Source of the DNA: Sphingobium psychrophilum | GTDB lineage: Bacteria > Pseudomonadota > Alphaproteobacteria > Sphingomonadales > Sphingomonadaceae | Length of the DNA: 64,000 nucleotides | Assembly (NCBI RefSeq): GCF_012927105.1 | Contig: NZ_JABBFV010000001.1 | Coordinates: 372,001-436,000 of the forward strand | Reading direction: 5' to 3' | Shown: in pieces, positions 16,973-25,547 of the stretch | Position numbering within the stretch: position 1 is the first letter of the stretch | How the letters are laid out: each line of letters begins with the position of its first letter | Notes under the pieces: model-generated | The model's input: the letters and a program-made list of their open reading frames with translations, nothing else | What the model was told of the DNA's origin: nothing | Database searches by the model: none | Program-made: the position numbers and the translations under genes

Positions 16973-17788
16973 ATGTTGCTGCGTCATGCCCGTTCCCTGC
17001 TGTTCCTGCCCGCGTCCAATGCGCGCGCCATCGCCAAGGCGCGGACATTGCCGTGCGACATGGTGATATTGGACCTGGAGGATGCGGTGCCGGACGACGC
17101 CAAGGAGGATGCGCGGGCCGGCGCGGTCGCGGCGCTGGGCGAGGGCTTTGGCGGGCGGATCGGTGCGGTGCGGATCAATGTCGCGGGGACGCCATGGCAC
17201 GGGGCGGAGATGGTGGCGGTCAAGGCGTCGGCCGCGGACTATGTGGTGCTGCCCAAGGTGGAGACGGGGCGGCAGGTGAAGGACGTGTACAGCGTTTGCC
17301 AAAAGCCAGTGATCGCGATGATCGAAAGCGCGCGCGGCGTGCTGGCGGCGGTGGAGATCGCCGCGGCGGAAGGGTGCGCCGGGCTGTTTATGGGCAATAA
17401 CGACCTGCGCCGCGACCTGGGCATCCCGGCAGGCGCGGGGCGCGAGGGGCTGAGCCATGCGCTGCAGGCGGTGGTGCTGGCGGCGCGGGCGGCGGGGATC
17501 GCGGTGTTCGACGGGGTGTATAACCGACTGGACGATCTGGGCGCGCTGGAGGCGGAATGCGTGGCCGGCCATGCGTTGGGCTTCGACGGCAAGACGCTGA
17601 TCCACCCCGCCCAGGTGCCGGTGGCGAACGCCGTATTCGGGCCGGACGCGCAGGCGCTGGCCGACGCGAGGCGGCTGATCGAGGCGGCGACCGGCGGGGC
17701 GGAACGCTATGAGGGGCGGATGATCGAGACGATGCATGTCGAGGAAGCGCGGGCGCTGGTGGCGCGGGGGCAAGCGGTGGGGCTGTAG
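16973..17788 (+). CDS. HpcH/HpaI family CoA ester lyase (CitE-like)
   Basis: 271 residues, a TIM-barrel of the citrate lyase beta-subunit/malyl-CoA lyase family. Motifs are RSLLFLPASN, VILDLEDAVPDDAK (metal and CoA-ester site), VLPKVET, AMIESARGV and DGKTLIHPAQV. No citrate lyase alpha or gamma subunits are nearby, so it is a stand-alone CitE-like enzyme, possibly a malyl-CoA or citramalyl-CoA lyase or thioesterase. AGGAG lies 7 bp before the ATG at 16973, ruling out the longer frame from 16880. Confidence 0.9.
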   Translation: MLLRHARSLLFLPASNARAIAKARTLPCDMVILDLEDAVPDDAKEDARAGAVAALGEGFGGRIGAVRINVAGTPWHGAEMVAVKASAADYVVLPKVETGRQVKDVYSVCQKPVIAMIESARGVLAAVEIAAAEGCAGLFMGNNDLRRDLGIPAGAGREGLSHALQAVVLAARAAGIAVFDGVYNRLDDLGALEAECVAGHALGFDGKTLIHPAQVPVANAVFGPDAQALADARRLIEAATGGAERYEGRMIETMHVEEARALVARGQAVGL

Positions 17789-17873
17789 GGCGCGGCCCAT
17801 ACGGCCATTTGCCGCATCAGGATAAGGGAACGGCCGCCGATCTGGCGCATTGGCGATGCGACAGGAGAGCGGC

Positions 17874-18686
17874 ATGACCTATAATGACAGAATGACCCTT
17901 TTTGCCCGGATCGGCTTTGCCGCGCGGGGGCTGGTCTATATCCTCATCGGCTGGTTCGCGCTGGACGTGGCGATCCATGGCGGGCGGCCGATGGACAATC
18001 AGGGCGTGCTGGGGACGCTGGTGGATGCGCCGCTGGGCCATGTGCTGCTGGGCATCTGCGCGCTGGGCTTTGCAGGCTATGCGATCTGGCGGCTGACGGA
18101 GGCGATCACCGACCCCGAACGGCTGAGCAACGACATGAAGGGGCGGTTCAAACGCGCAGGGCACGCGGTCAGCGGGATAGTGCATGTCACGTTGGCGATG
18201 GCGGCCGGGCGGCTGGCGCTGCGGCAGACGTCGGCGCAGGGCAGCAGCCCCGGCGATCGCAGCGCGGAAAGCTGGTCGGCCTGGTTGCTGGCGCAGCCGG
18301 GCGGCGTGGCTATACTGGTCGCTGTAGGGGCGGGATTTTTCGCTGTCGCGGTCGCGCAGGGGATCAAGGCGTACAAGGCCCGGTTCGACGAGTTGGACGG
18401 GCGTATTCCCGCGCCCGACTATGTGCGGTGGATCGGCCGGCTGGGCTATGCCGCCCGTGCGCTGATCTTTGCGATCATCGGGTGGTTCCTGATATCGGCG
18501 GCCCTGAACCACGACCCCGATCGCGCCGGCGGCCTGGGTGAAGCGCTGATGGAATTGCGCGCCCAGCCCGAAGGCGTGCTGGTGCTGAGCGTCGTCGCGT
18601 GCGGCCTGGCGCTGTTCGGCATGTTCAGCCTGATCGAGGCGCGCTATCGCCGGATCAGCGTCGCAAAGCCGGGTTTCCTGGGATAG
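17874..18686 (+). CDS. DUF1206 membrane protein
   Basis: 270 residues, six likely transmembrane helices in three similar pairs. Each pair begins with a similar motif (ARIGFAARGLVYILIGWFAL and, later, GRLGYAARALIFAIIGWF), the internal repeat characteristic of DUF1206 (PF06724). Function unknown. AGGAGAGC precedes the ATG at 17874. It is convergent with ubiG, with only 7 bp between their stops. Confidence 0.9.
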   Translation: MTYNDRMTLFARIGFAARGLVYILIGWFALDVAIHGGRPMDNQGVLGTLVDAPLGHVLLGICALGFAGYAIWRLTEAITDPERLSNDMKGRFKRAGHAVSGIVHVTLAMAAGRLALRQTSAQGSSPGDRSAESWSAWLLAQPGGVAILVAVGAGFFAVAVAQGIKAYKARFDELDGRIPAPDYVRWIGRLGYAARALIFAIIGWFLISAALNHDPDRAGGLGEALMELRAQPEGVLVLSVVACGLALFGMFSLIEARYRRISVAKPGFLG

Positions 18687-18693
18687 CTGAGCC

Positions 18694-19428
18694 TCAGTCC
18701 TGTCGGTGCTGCGCGGTCAGCAGATAGTTGATCGCGCTGTTGGCCGACAGGGTGAAGCCGCGGCCGGGATCGAAGCTGAGGCCGCTGCTGTCGATGACGG
18801 CGAGGCCCGCCTGTTCGAGGAGGGCGGTCAGTTCTTCGGGCCGGATGAATTTGTGCCAGTCATGCGTGCCCTTGGGGATGCCGCCGATGCTTTCGCCGAT
18901 GGTGATCATGGCGACGCGGGAGAGCGGCGTGCGATTGGGGGTCGACAGGATCATGACGCCGTCGGGCGCGAGCTTGCTCGCCAGCGCGCGCACGAAGGCG
19001 GCGGGATCGGCGACATGTTCGATCACTTCCATCGAGGTGACGAGGTCGAAACCGCTGTCGGCCATCGCTTCGACCGGGGTGGCGCGATAGTCGATGGTGA
19101 GGCCCTGGGGCGCGGCATGGGCCTGCGCGGCGGCGATATTCTCCGGCGCGGCGTCGAGGCCGGTGACGGTCGCGCCCAGCCGGGCGAGCGGTTCGGCGAG
19201 CAGGCCCGCGCCGCAGCCGACGTCGAGGGCACGCTTGCCAGCCAGCGGGCGGAAGCTGTGCGCGTCGCCGGGCCAGCGCCGGTCGATGGCGGCGCGGATA
19301 TAGGCGAGGCGCACCGGGTTGAGTTTGTGCAGCATCGCGCTGGACCCGGCAGGGTTCCACCAGTCGGCGGCCATTTCGCCGAAATGGGCGGCTTCCTTCG
19401 GGTCGATCGTGGCGGTGGTTTCGGTCAT
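18694..19428 (-). CDS. ubiG: Ubiquinone biosynthesis O-methyltransferase UbiG
   Basis: 244 residues. It carries out the two O-methylations of ubiquinone synthesis using S-adenosylmethionine. The N-terminal WWNPAGSSAMLHKLNPVRL is diagnostic of UbiG, the SAM motif is ALDVGCGAGLL, and IPKGTHDWHKFI lies in the C-terminal part. It is divergent from lysC, and the pair ubiG/lysC is commonly adjacent in alphaproteobacteria. Confidence 0.95.
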   Translation of the reverse strand: MTETTATIDPKEAAHFGEMAADWWNPAGSSAMLHKLNPVRLAYIRAAIDRRWPGDAHSFRPLAGKRALDVGCGAGLLAEPLARLGATVTGLDAAPENIAAAQAHAAPQGLTIDYRATPVEAMADSGFDLVTSMEVIEHVADPAAFVRALASKLAPDGVMILSTPNRTPLSRVAMITIGESIGGIPKGTHDWHKFIRPEELTALLEQAGLAVIDSSGLSFDPGRGFTLSANSAINYLLTAQHRQD

Positions 19429-19465
19429 GATGCGCCTTGGTCTGCGGCCCCTGGACAGAAAACAG

Positions 19466-19491
19466 CCCTTCGACAGGCTCAGGGCGAACGG
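19466..19491. repeat. Dispersed TTCGACAGGCTCAGG repeat (copy 1)
   Basis: The word CTTCGACAGGCTCAGG is followed by GCGAACGG. The same word occurs at 45062-45077. It is an intergenic element frequent in sphingomonad-type genomes, with a partial dyad around CCTTCG/CGAACGG. Confidence 0.6.
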
Positions 19492-19600
19492 GGAGGGGTG
19501 GTTTCGATTATCCTGATGCGGCTTTTAGCAGGCCATGGGCGGGAGGCAAATGGGCCTATCCCGTCGAAGCCAAAAGAGTGAGCGCTAGGTGGCGCGACGG

Positions 19601-19624
19601 ATATGGCAGGATTGCTTGCCATAT
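19601..19624. promoter_or_regulatory. Perfect 8-8-8 dyad upstream of lysC
   Basis: ATATGGCA (19601-19608) and TGCCATAT (19617-19624) are perfect inverted copies with an 8-bp spacer, 81 bp before the lysC start. The size fits a dimeric regulator operator, though an RNA hairpin is also possible. No known consensus is claimed. Confidence 0.45.
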
Positions 19625-19705
19625 GCGTGGCGGCTGCTAATAGGAGCGCCGTTTGGCCCTTTTGGGACATTTTCTTTCATAGCTACAGGCAGGCTCGACA
19701 CACAC

Positions 19706-20971
19706 ATGGCGCGCATCGTGATGAAATTCGGCGGCACCTCCATGGCGGGGATGGAGCGGATTCGCAACGTGGCCGCGCGCGTCAAACATGTCGTGAGCCA
19801 GGGCCATGAAGTCGCCGTCGTCGTATCCGCCATGGCGGGCGAGACGGACCGGCTGGTGGGTTTCTGCAAGGAAGCCTCCGCCCTGTACGATCCGGCCGAA
19901 TATGATGTTGTGGTCGCTGCGGGCGAGCAGATCACCAGTGGACTGCTGGCGATGACACTGAAGGCGATGGACGTCGATGCGCGCAGTTGGCTGGGCTGGC
20001 AATTGCCGATCCGCACGATCGAGGCCCATGCCAAGGCGCGGGTGAGCGATATCGACACGCTGGACCTGCTGGCGTCGATGCGGTCGGGCACGGTTGCGGT
20101 GATCCCCGGTTTCCAGGGCATGATGGCCGATGGCCGGGTATCGACACTGGGCCGGGGCGGGTCGGACACGTCGGCGGTCGCAGTGGCCGCGGCGATCAAG
20201 GCGGATCGTTGCGACATCTATACCGATGTCGACGGCGTCTATACGACGGACCCGCGCATCGTGGCGCGCGCGCGCAAGCTGGACCTGGTCACCTACGAGG
20301 AAATGCTGGAACTGGCGTCGGTCGGGGCGAAGGTGTTGCAGACCCGATCGGTCGGCCTTGCCATGAAGGAGGGCGTGGTGGTGCAGGTGCTGTCGTCCTT
20401 CGACGATCCCACGCAGGATGACCTGCCCGGCACGCTGATCGTCAGCGACGTGGAACTGGAAGCCAAGCTCAAGGAAGACAAGATGGAACGTCAGCTCATC
20501 ACCGGCATCGCCCATGACAAGAATGAGGCGAAGATCATCGTGACGCGCGTGCCCGACAAGCCGGGCGCGGTCGCCAACATCTTCGTGCCGCTGGCCGATG
20601 CGGCGATCAACGTCGATATGATTATCCAGAATGACAGCAAGGATACGGAAGAGACGGATGTCACCTTCACCGTCCCGCGCGCGGACCTGGCCCGCAGCGT
20701 CGATATTTTGGAAGCGAACAAGGATGCGATCGGTTTCCGCCGCATCATCACGGATACCGAAGTCGCCAAGATCAGCGTCGTAGGGGTGGGGATGCGCAGC
20801 CATGCGGGCGTCGCCGCGACCATGTTCAAGACGCTGGCCGATCGCGGCATCAATATCGAGGCTATATCGACCAGCGAGATCAAAGTTTCGGTGCTGATCG
20901 ATGAGGACGAGACGGAACTGGCGGTGCGGGTGTTGCATACGGCCTATGGCCTGGACGCGCCGGTGGCTTGA
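19706..20971 (+). CDS. lysC: Aspartate kinase
   Basis: 421 residues. It phosphorylates aspartate, the first step toward lysine, threonine, methionine and diaminopimelate. The catalytic domain begins KFGGTSMAG (from residue 7) and contains GRGGSDTSAVA and TDVDGVYTTDPR. Two C-terminal ACT domains (about 265-340 and 345-420; EAKIIVTRVPDKPGAVANIF and VGVGMRSHAGVAA) provide feedback control. The ATG at 19706 begins right at the family start; the longer frame has no ribosome site. A strong terminator hairpin follows. Confidence 0.95.
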   Translation: MARIVMKFGGTSMAGMERIRNVAARVKHVVSQGHEVAVVVSAMAGETDRLVGFCKEASALYDPAEYDVVVAAGEQITSGLLAMTLKAMDVDARSWLGWQLPIRTIEAHAKARVSDIDTLDLLASMRSGTVAVIPGFQGMMADGRVSTLGRGGSDTSAVAVAAAIKADRCDIYTDVDGVYTTDPRIVARARKLDLVTYEEMLELASVGAKVLQTRSVGLAMKEGVVVQVLSSFDDPTQDDLPGTLIVSDVELEAKLKEDKMERQLITGIAHDKNEAKIIVTRVPDKPGAVANIFVPLADAAINVDMIIQNDSKDTEETDVTFTVPRADLARSVDILEANKDAIGFRRIITDTEVAKISVVGVGMRSHAGVAATMFKTLADRGINIEAISTSEIKVSVLIDEDETELAVRVLHTAYGLDAPVA

Positions 20972-21046
20972 TTTTTTGTCTTTCCCCGGTCAGGGGAGAG
21001 GCACGGAAGGGCTAAGGGTGCGTGTTGCGGCACGCCCCCACCCCAA

Positions 21047-21076
21047 CCCCTCCCCTGAAGGGGAGGGGCTTTTTTG
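21047..21076 (+). terminator. Terminator of lysC, overlapping a repeat element
   Basis: CCCCTCCCC (21047-21055) and GGGGAGGGG (21060-21068) form a perfect 9-bp stem with loop TGAA, followed by CTTTTTTG. The stem belongs to the same repeat family as 2689-2708 and 41118-41247, so this repeat copy appears to serve as a terminator. Confidence 0.8.
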
Positions 21077-21094
21077 ATTCTGAAGGTTCGATAC

Positions 21095-22123
21095 ATGACC
21101 CACGCCAAGCTGAACTCCCTGATGGCCCGCGGCGCCGAATTTTTTGGCAGCCAAAGCGCGATCCTGTGTGGGGCGATGAGCTGGGTCAGCGAGCGCAACC
21201 TGGTGTCGGCGATCTCCAATGCCGGTGGTTTCGGCGTGATCGCGTGTGGGGCGATGACGCCCGAATTGCTGGACGCGGAGATTGCGGCGACCAAGGCGCT
21301 GACGGACAAGCCGTTCGGCGTAAACCTGATCACCATGCATCCGATGCTGTTCGACCTGATCGATGTCTGCGCGAAGCATGAAGTCAGCCATGTCGTGCTG
21401 GCCGGTGGCCTGCCGCCCAAGGGGAGCATCGAGGCGATCAAGGCGCCAAAGGAAGGTAAAGCGGGCGCCAAGTTGATCTGCTTCGCGCCCGCGCTGAGCC
21501 TGGCGAAGAAGCTGGTGCGGTCGGGCGTCGATGCGCTGGTCGTCGAAGGCATGGAGGCGGGCGGCCATATCGGTCCGGTCGCGACCAGCGTGCTGGCGCA
21601 GGAAATCCTGCCGGAAATGGCGAGCCAGGTGCCGGTGTTCGTCGCGGGCGGGATCGGCCGGGGTGAGGCGATCGCCGCATACCTAGAAATGGGGGCGGCT
21701 GGCGTGCAGTTGGGCACCCGCTTCGCCTGCGCGACCGAGAGCATCGCGCATCCCAATTTCAAGAAAGCCTTTTTCCGCGCGTCGGCGCGCGATGCGATCG
21801 CCAGTGTGCAGATCGACCCGCGTTTGCCGGTGATCCCGGTGCGGTCGCTGAAAAATGCGGGGATGGAGAATTTCACTGCCAAACAGCGTGAAGTCGCCAA
21901 CCTGCTGGACAGTGGCGCGGTGGACATGATGGAAGCGCAGTTGCAGATCGAACATTATTGGGCGGGTGCGCTGCGCCGCGCGGTGATCGACGGCGATGTC
22001 GAGGGCGGGTCGCTGATGGCGGGCCAGTCGGTCGGCATGGTGACCAAGGAAGAGCCGGTCGCCGACATCATCGCAGAGCTGCTGGATCAGGCTGCCACGG
22101 CTTTGGAGCGGCGAGTCGCCTAA
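21095..22123 (+). CDS. Nitronate monooxygenase / 2-nitropropane dioxygenase family
   Basis: 342 residues, an FMN-dependent TIM barrel of the NMO/enoyl reductase-like family. AILCGAMSWVSERNLVSAIS and FGVNLITMHP give the N-terminal FMN region, and EGMEAGGHIGP and AGGIGRGEAIAAYLEMGA give the phosphate-binding loops. It oxidises nitronates in known relatives; some members are enoyl-ACP reductases (FabK-like), so substrate is uncertain. GAAGG lies 8 bp before the ATG at 21095. It is the first gene of the accessory stretch downstream of lysC. Confidence 0.85.
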   Translation: MTHAKLNSLMARGAEFFGSQSAILCGAMSWVSERNLVSAISNAGGFGVIACGAMTPELLDAEIAATKALTDKPFGVNLITMHPMLFDLIDVCAKHEVSHVVLAGGLPPKGSIEAIKAPKEGKAGAKLICFAPALSLAKKLVRSGVDALVVEGMEAGGHIGPVATSVLAQEILPEMASQVPVFVAGGIGRGEAIAAYLEMGAAGVQLGTRFACATESIAHPNFKKAFFRASARDAIASVQIDPRLPVIPVRSLKNAGMENFTAKQREVANLLDSGAVDMMEAQLQIEHYWAGALRRAVIDGDVEGGSLMAGQSVGMVTKEEPVADIIAELLDQAATALERRVA

Positions 22124-22209
22124 GGGGTTGCGGCGAACCGAGCGTTAGGCATATTTCCTCCGCATAAAATGCACGGCATGACCGGCGCACAGTCCCATCG
22201 GAGAAGTTG

Positions 22210-23091
22210 ATGTTGTCATCGCGCCGTCTTGGCCGTCTTTCCCTTGCGTCGCTGGCCGTGCTGGCGGCCTGTTCGACCCCGCCGCCACCACCGCCGCCGG
22301 CCCCGCCGCCGCCGGTGGTGCCGACGATCAAGCCCATGCCGCCATCGAACGCGGTTCAAGGCATGAGCATCCCCGAGCAGGCGGCGGACGGCAAATATCT
22401 GACCGCCAATCGTGGCGTCACGTCCAATACGGCGCTGTGGCACCTGCGTATGGGGCTGAACGTCGCGGCGCTCAATTGCGACAAATATGGCCCGGCCGCG
22501 CGGTTGCAATATAATCAGTTGCTGGCGGTGCATAAGACGGCGTTGAACGGGGCCAATGCGGCGGTCGACCGCAATTATAGCGTCGCCTATGGCAGTTCGG
22601 GCATGGCGTCGCGCGAGCGGTTGAACACGGTGGTCTATAATTTCTTCGCGCTGCCGCCGGTCATCAAGAGTTTCTGCCCGGTCGCGGTGACGGTCGGCGC
22701 GAAGATGATCGCGATGCCCGCGGCTCAGTTGCTGGAATCCGCGCCGGCCCTGCTGGCCGAACTGGAAAAGCCATTTCAGGATTTCTACGCCGCCTATGCC
22801 GACTATCTGCGCCGGCTGGCCGAATGGCAGTCGCGTTTCGGTGCGACGGTGACGGTCGTGGTGTCTCCCACGCCGCTGCCGCCGCCGCCGATCCCGCCGG
22901 GGGAGGCCCCGCCCAAGGGGTGGACGCCGAGCGTGACGACATCCACGGCCGCTGCCGCCACGCAGCCGGTTACGCCAGCGGCCCCGACGGGGACGGCACC
23001 CCCGTCCGGTCCGCCGTCCGCCACCCGCACCTTGCCGGACAACAGCCAGCCCAAGCTGGTGGTGCAGCCGCTGCCGACGACGGGCGAATGA
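22210..23091 (+). CDS. Proline-rich lipoprotein
   Basis: 293 residues. The signal peptide ends in the lipobox LAAC, giving acylated Cys21, so it is membrane-anchored on the periplasmic side. A run of prolines follows (PPPPPPPAPPPP), then a helical domain (about 45-215) with two lone cysteines (LNCDKYG, SFCPVAV) and a second Pro/Thr/Ala-rich tail (about 218-293). The proline runs likely span the cell wall. I do not recognise the central domain. Its stop is 4 bp from the stop of the convergent HxlR gene. Confidence 0.82.
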   Translation: MLSSRRLGRLSLASLAVLAACSTPPPPPPPAPPPPVVPTIKPMPPSNAVQGMSIPEQAADGKYLTANRGVTSNTALWHLRMGLNVAALNCDKYGPAARLQYNQLLAVHKTALNGANAAVDRNYSVAYGSSGMASRERLNTVVYNFFALPPVIKSFCPVAVTVGAKMIAMPAAQLLESAPALLAELEKPFQDFYAAYADYLRRLAEWQSRFGATVTVVVSPTPLPPPPIPPGEAPPKGWTPSVTTSTAAAATQPVTPAAPTGTAPPSGPPSATRTLPDNSQPKLVVQPLPTTGE

Positions 23092-23095
23092 GGCG

Positions 23096-23530
23096 TCAGT
23101 CGCGCGCGTCGAAGGTGGCGCGCGCGGCTTCGACCGTGTCGAGATGGCGTTCGGCCCAGACCCAGACGCCGCAAAAGGCCGCGCTGAGGCTATTGCCGAG
23201 CGGGGTCAGCGCATAATCGACGCGCGGCGGCACGACGGGATGGACGGTGCGGGTGAGCAGGCCGTCGCGCTCCATCTGGCGCAGCGTTTGCGTCAGCATC
23301 TTCTGGCTGATGCCTTCCACTTGGCGACCGATTGCGGAGAAGCGCAGCATGCCCTTCTCCTCCAGCAGTTCCAGCACCAGCAGCGTCCATTTGTCGGCGA
23401 TGCGGCCGATCAGGTCGTTGACGAGTCGCTCCACCCGCGGGTCGAGTTCGGCGGGTGGTTCGGTTGCCAGATAGCGTTCGGCCTGCGCTATATCGTCGGG
23501 CGCGAAGCGGGTTTGCAGCGGATTTGCCAT
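23096..23530 (-). CDS. HxlR family transcriptional regulator
   Basis: 144 residues. A single winged-helix domain carries the family pattern IADKWTLLVLELLEEKGMLRFSAIGRQVEGISQKMLTQTL spread over about 45-85 and the wing VPPRVDYALTPLG. HxlR proteins sense oxidants, electrophiles or quinones and repress divergent genes. No cysteine occurs in the expected N-terminal sensing position; the only one is C-terminal (FCGVWVW). It is divergent from the SDR gene, with 99 bp between the starts that carry a tandem repeat. Confidence 0.9.
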   Translation of the reverse strand: MANPLQTRFAPDDIAQAERYLATEPPAELDPRVERLVNDLIGRIADKWTLLVLELLEEKGMLRFSAIGRQVEGISQKMLTQTLRQMERDGLLTRTVHPVVPPRVDYALTPLGNSLSAAFCGVWVWAERHLDTVEAARATFDARD

Positions 23531-23542
23531 TTCTTACCTTTG

Positions 23543-23570
23543 GGTGACTACAGCACTTTTCGGTGCCTAC
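23543..23570. promoter_or_regulatory. Tandem 9-bp direct repeat, candidate HxlR operator
   Basis: GGTGACTAC (23543-23551) and GGTGCCTAC (23562-23570) are direct repeats 19 bp apart, about two helical turns, so they lie on one face of the DNA. They sit in the gap between the HxlR gene and the SDR gene it probably controls. Confidence 0.45.
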
Positions 23571-23629
23571 TTTCCAAAAGAGAGCATAAGCCTAAATTGC
23601 CTTTCAAGCCAATTGAAAGGAATTGACAC

Positions 23630-24367
23630 ATGCAATTGACAGGCAACACCATCCTCATCACCGGCGGCGGTTCGGGCCTTGGCGCGGCGCTGGCGCATGA
23701 ATTGCACGAAGCGGGCAATCAGGTGATCATCGCCGGGCGGCGGCAGGCGGCGCTGGACGCAGTCGTGGCGGCGCATCCCGGTATGGCCGCGATGGTGCTG
23801 GATATGGCGGATGCGGCGGGGATCGTATCGTTCGCGGACAGGCTGGTCGCCGACTTCCCGGCCTTGAACGCCGTGTTGCTCAACGCCGGGATCATGGTGG
23901 CGGAGGAGAAGATCGACCTGGCCATTGCCGAGGCGACGATCGCGACCAATTTGCTGGGGCCGATCCGGCTGGCCCATGCGCTGTTGCCGCATCTGGAGGC
24001 ACAGGCGGCATCGACGATCCTGACGGTGTCGTCGGGCCTGGCCTTCGTACCGCTGGCGGCGACGCCGACCTATAGCGCGACCAAGGCGGCGATCCATAGT
24101 TGGTCGCTGGGGCTGCGCGAGCAGTTGAAGGCGACCAGCGTGGAGGTGATCGAGATCGTGCCGCCGGGCGTCCAGACCGATTTGATGCCCGGCCATGCGG
24201 ACAATGAGCAGATGATGCCGTTGGCCGACTTCATCGCCGAGACGATGGCGCTATTGCGGCAGGAACCGGCGCTGGCGGAAATCCATGTCGAGCGGGTGAA
24301 ATTCCTGAGCGAAGCGACGCAGCGCGGGGAATTTGCACAGGTGTTCGGGATGCTCAACCAGCATTGA
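23630..24367 (+). CDS. Short-chain dehydrogenase/reductase (DltE/YdfG-like)
   Basis: 245 residues, a classical SDR. TGGGSGLG (about 12-19) binds NAD(P), LNAGIMV follows, the catalytic pair is Tyr148-Lys152 in TYSATK, and the segment VPPGVQTDL follows. It reduces or oxidises a carbonyl or alcohol; substrate unknown. The family is often paired with HxlR regulators. Its 3' end overlaps the convergent second HxlR gene by 14 bp. Confidence 0.9.
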   Translation: MQLTGNTILITGGGSGLGAALAHELHEAGNQVIIAGRRQAALDAVVAAHPGMAAMVLDMADAAGIVSFADRLVADFPALNAVLLNAGIMVAEEKIDLAIAEATIATNLLGPIRLAHALLPHLEAQAASTILTVSSGLAFVPLAATPTYSATKAAIHSWSLGLREQLKATSVEVIEIVPPGVQTDLMPGHADNEQMMPLADFIAETMALLRQEPALAEIHVERVKFLSEATQRGEFAQVFGMLNQH

Positions 24368-25025
24368 CGGTGGAGGCCGCCTTTGGCGGCAGGGGGAAGA
24401 GGGTGGCGAAGCGGTCGGCCAGCGCCCGGTCCCCCTCGACGTTCAGGGCGCCCGCCATGTCGGCATAGCTTGCACCGCCATAAAGGACCGCGACCAGCGC
24501 ATTCTGGTCGCCGCTGATGATCGCATCCGCGCCCGCCGCCGCGCCGCGGTCGATCCGGCAAACGCCGTCTTTGAATGTGGCGCGAAATTCCTCCTCGCCA
24601 AAGCGGAAGCCCAGCGTTGCATTCAGGTCGCCGATGCGGGTGCGGTCGATCATCGTGCGCATCGACAGGATCACCGACACCTGGCTCATCGGCTTGCCCG
24701 GTTCCATCGTGGGGGATCGGCAGGCCCAGCGGCCCAGCACCTGAAACAATATTTCCGACTCGCGGCCCCAGTCGGTCAGGTCGTAAATCTGGCTGGCGGC
24801 GGGCGGGGGCAGGCGGCGACGGATGAGGATGCTGGCCGCCTCCAGATCCTCCAGCCTTTGCGTCAGCACATTGGCGCTGATTCCGGGCAGGCCGGCGCGC
24901 AGGTCTGTGAAGCGCTTTGGGCCGAGCATCAATTCGCGCATGATGGGCATCGCCCAGCGATCGCCGATGATGTCGAGCGCGTGGGCGACGGCGCATCCGT
25001 CCTGATAGGCGCGTTTCTGGCTCAA
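24354..25025 (-). CDS. HxlR regulator fused to a C-terminal SCP2-like domain
   Basis: 223 residues. The N-terminal winged helix (about 10-105) has HALDIIGDRWAMPIMRELML and ISANVLTQRLEDLE. The C-terminal part (about 120-215) has GFRFGEEEFRATFKDGVC, DAIISGDQNALVAVLYGG and LNVEGDRALADRF, matching an SCP2 sterol-carrier-like fold that could bind a lipid-like ligand. It is divergent from the DUF1428-VOC operon, which it probably controls. Confidence 0.85.
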   Translation of the reverse strand: MSQKRAYQDGCAVAHALDIIGDRWAMPIMRELMLGPKRFTDLRAGLPGISANVLTQRLEDLEAASILIRRRLPPPAASQIYDLTDWGRESEILFQVLGRWACRSPTMEPGKPMSQVSVILSMRTMIDRTRIGDLNATLGFRFGEEEFRATFKDGVCRIDRGAAAGADAIISGDQNALVAVLYGGASYADMAGALNVEGDRALADRFATLFPLPPKAASTVNAG

Positions 25026-25031
25026 GGTTAT

Positions 25032-25064
25032 CTTTTCTAACTTAGTCGTTGCAATAGATAAAAG
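25032..25064. promoter_or_regulatory. Imperfect dyad between HxlR-SCP2 and DUF1428 genes
   Basis: CTTTTCTA (25032-25039) and TAGATAAAAG (25055-25064) are near-inverted copies just before the regulator start. The A/T-rich patch stands out in a GC-rich setting and may hold promoters and an operator. Weak evidence. Confidence 0.3.
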
Positions 25065-25154
25065 CCGGGCGCAAAAAGTGCAAGTGATGAGTCGCCTTCA
25101 GCAGAGACAGAGCGCCGCCACGGCCGCGTGATCGACATGGAGAGGAGAGAGACG

Positions 25155-25517
25155 ATGGCCTATATGGACGGTTTCGTGATCCCGGTGCCCAAGGGCAATA
25201 AGGCGCGCTATAAGGAGGTCGCCGCTTTCGCCGCGCCCATCTTCATCGAATATGGCGCGACCCGCGTGGTCGAATGTTGGGGCAATGACATCAAGCTGGG
25301 CAAGACCAACGACTTTCGTACCGCGGTGATTGCCGAGGAGGGCGAGGAGGTCGTCTTTTCCTGGATCGAATGGCCCGACAAGGCGACCCGCGACGCCGGT
25401 GCCGAGAAGGTCATGAAAGATGAACGCATGCAGCCCAAGGCGGGTGAGGACATGCCGTTTATCGGCGCGCGGCTGATCTATGGCGGGTTCGAGGTTTTGT
25501 TGGACGCCAAGGCCTAA
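25155..25517 (+). CDS. DUF1428 family protein (YbaA-like)
   Basis: 120 residues, single-domain (PF07237), a dimeric alpha-beta-barrel fold. The start MAYMDGFVIPVPKGNKARY and later KEVAAFAAPIFIEYGATRVVE with CWGNDI are typical. Function unknown; these proteins often travel with VOC and SRPBCC genes. AGGAG lies 7 bp before the ATG at 25155. It is the first gene of a four-gene operon. Confidence 0.9.
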   Translation: MAYMDGFVIPVPKGNKARYKEVAAFAAPIFIEYGATRVVECWGNDIKLGKTNDFRTAVIAEEGEEVVFSWIEWPDKATRDAGAEKVMKDERMQPKAGEDMPFIGARLIYGGFEVLLDAKA

Positions 25518-25547
25518 GGGCGGGCGCACCCATGCAGGAGGAAGACC

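Noticed and set aside
25128..25154. The upstream ATG-containing lead of the DUF1428 gene as the start
   Set aside because: AGGAG spaced 7 bp before the ATG at 25155 and the family start MAYMDGF favour the shorter form.
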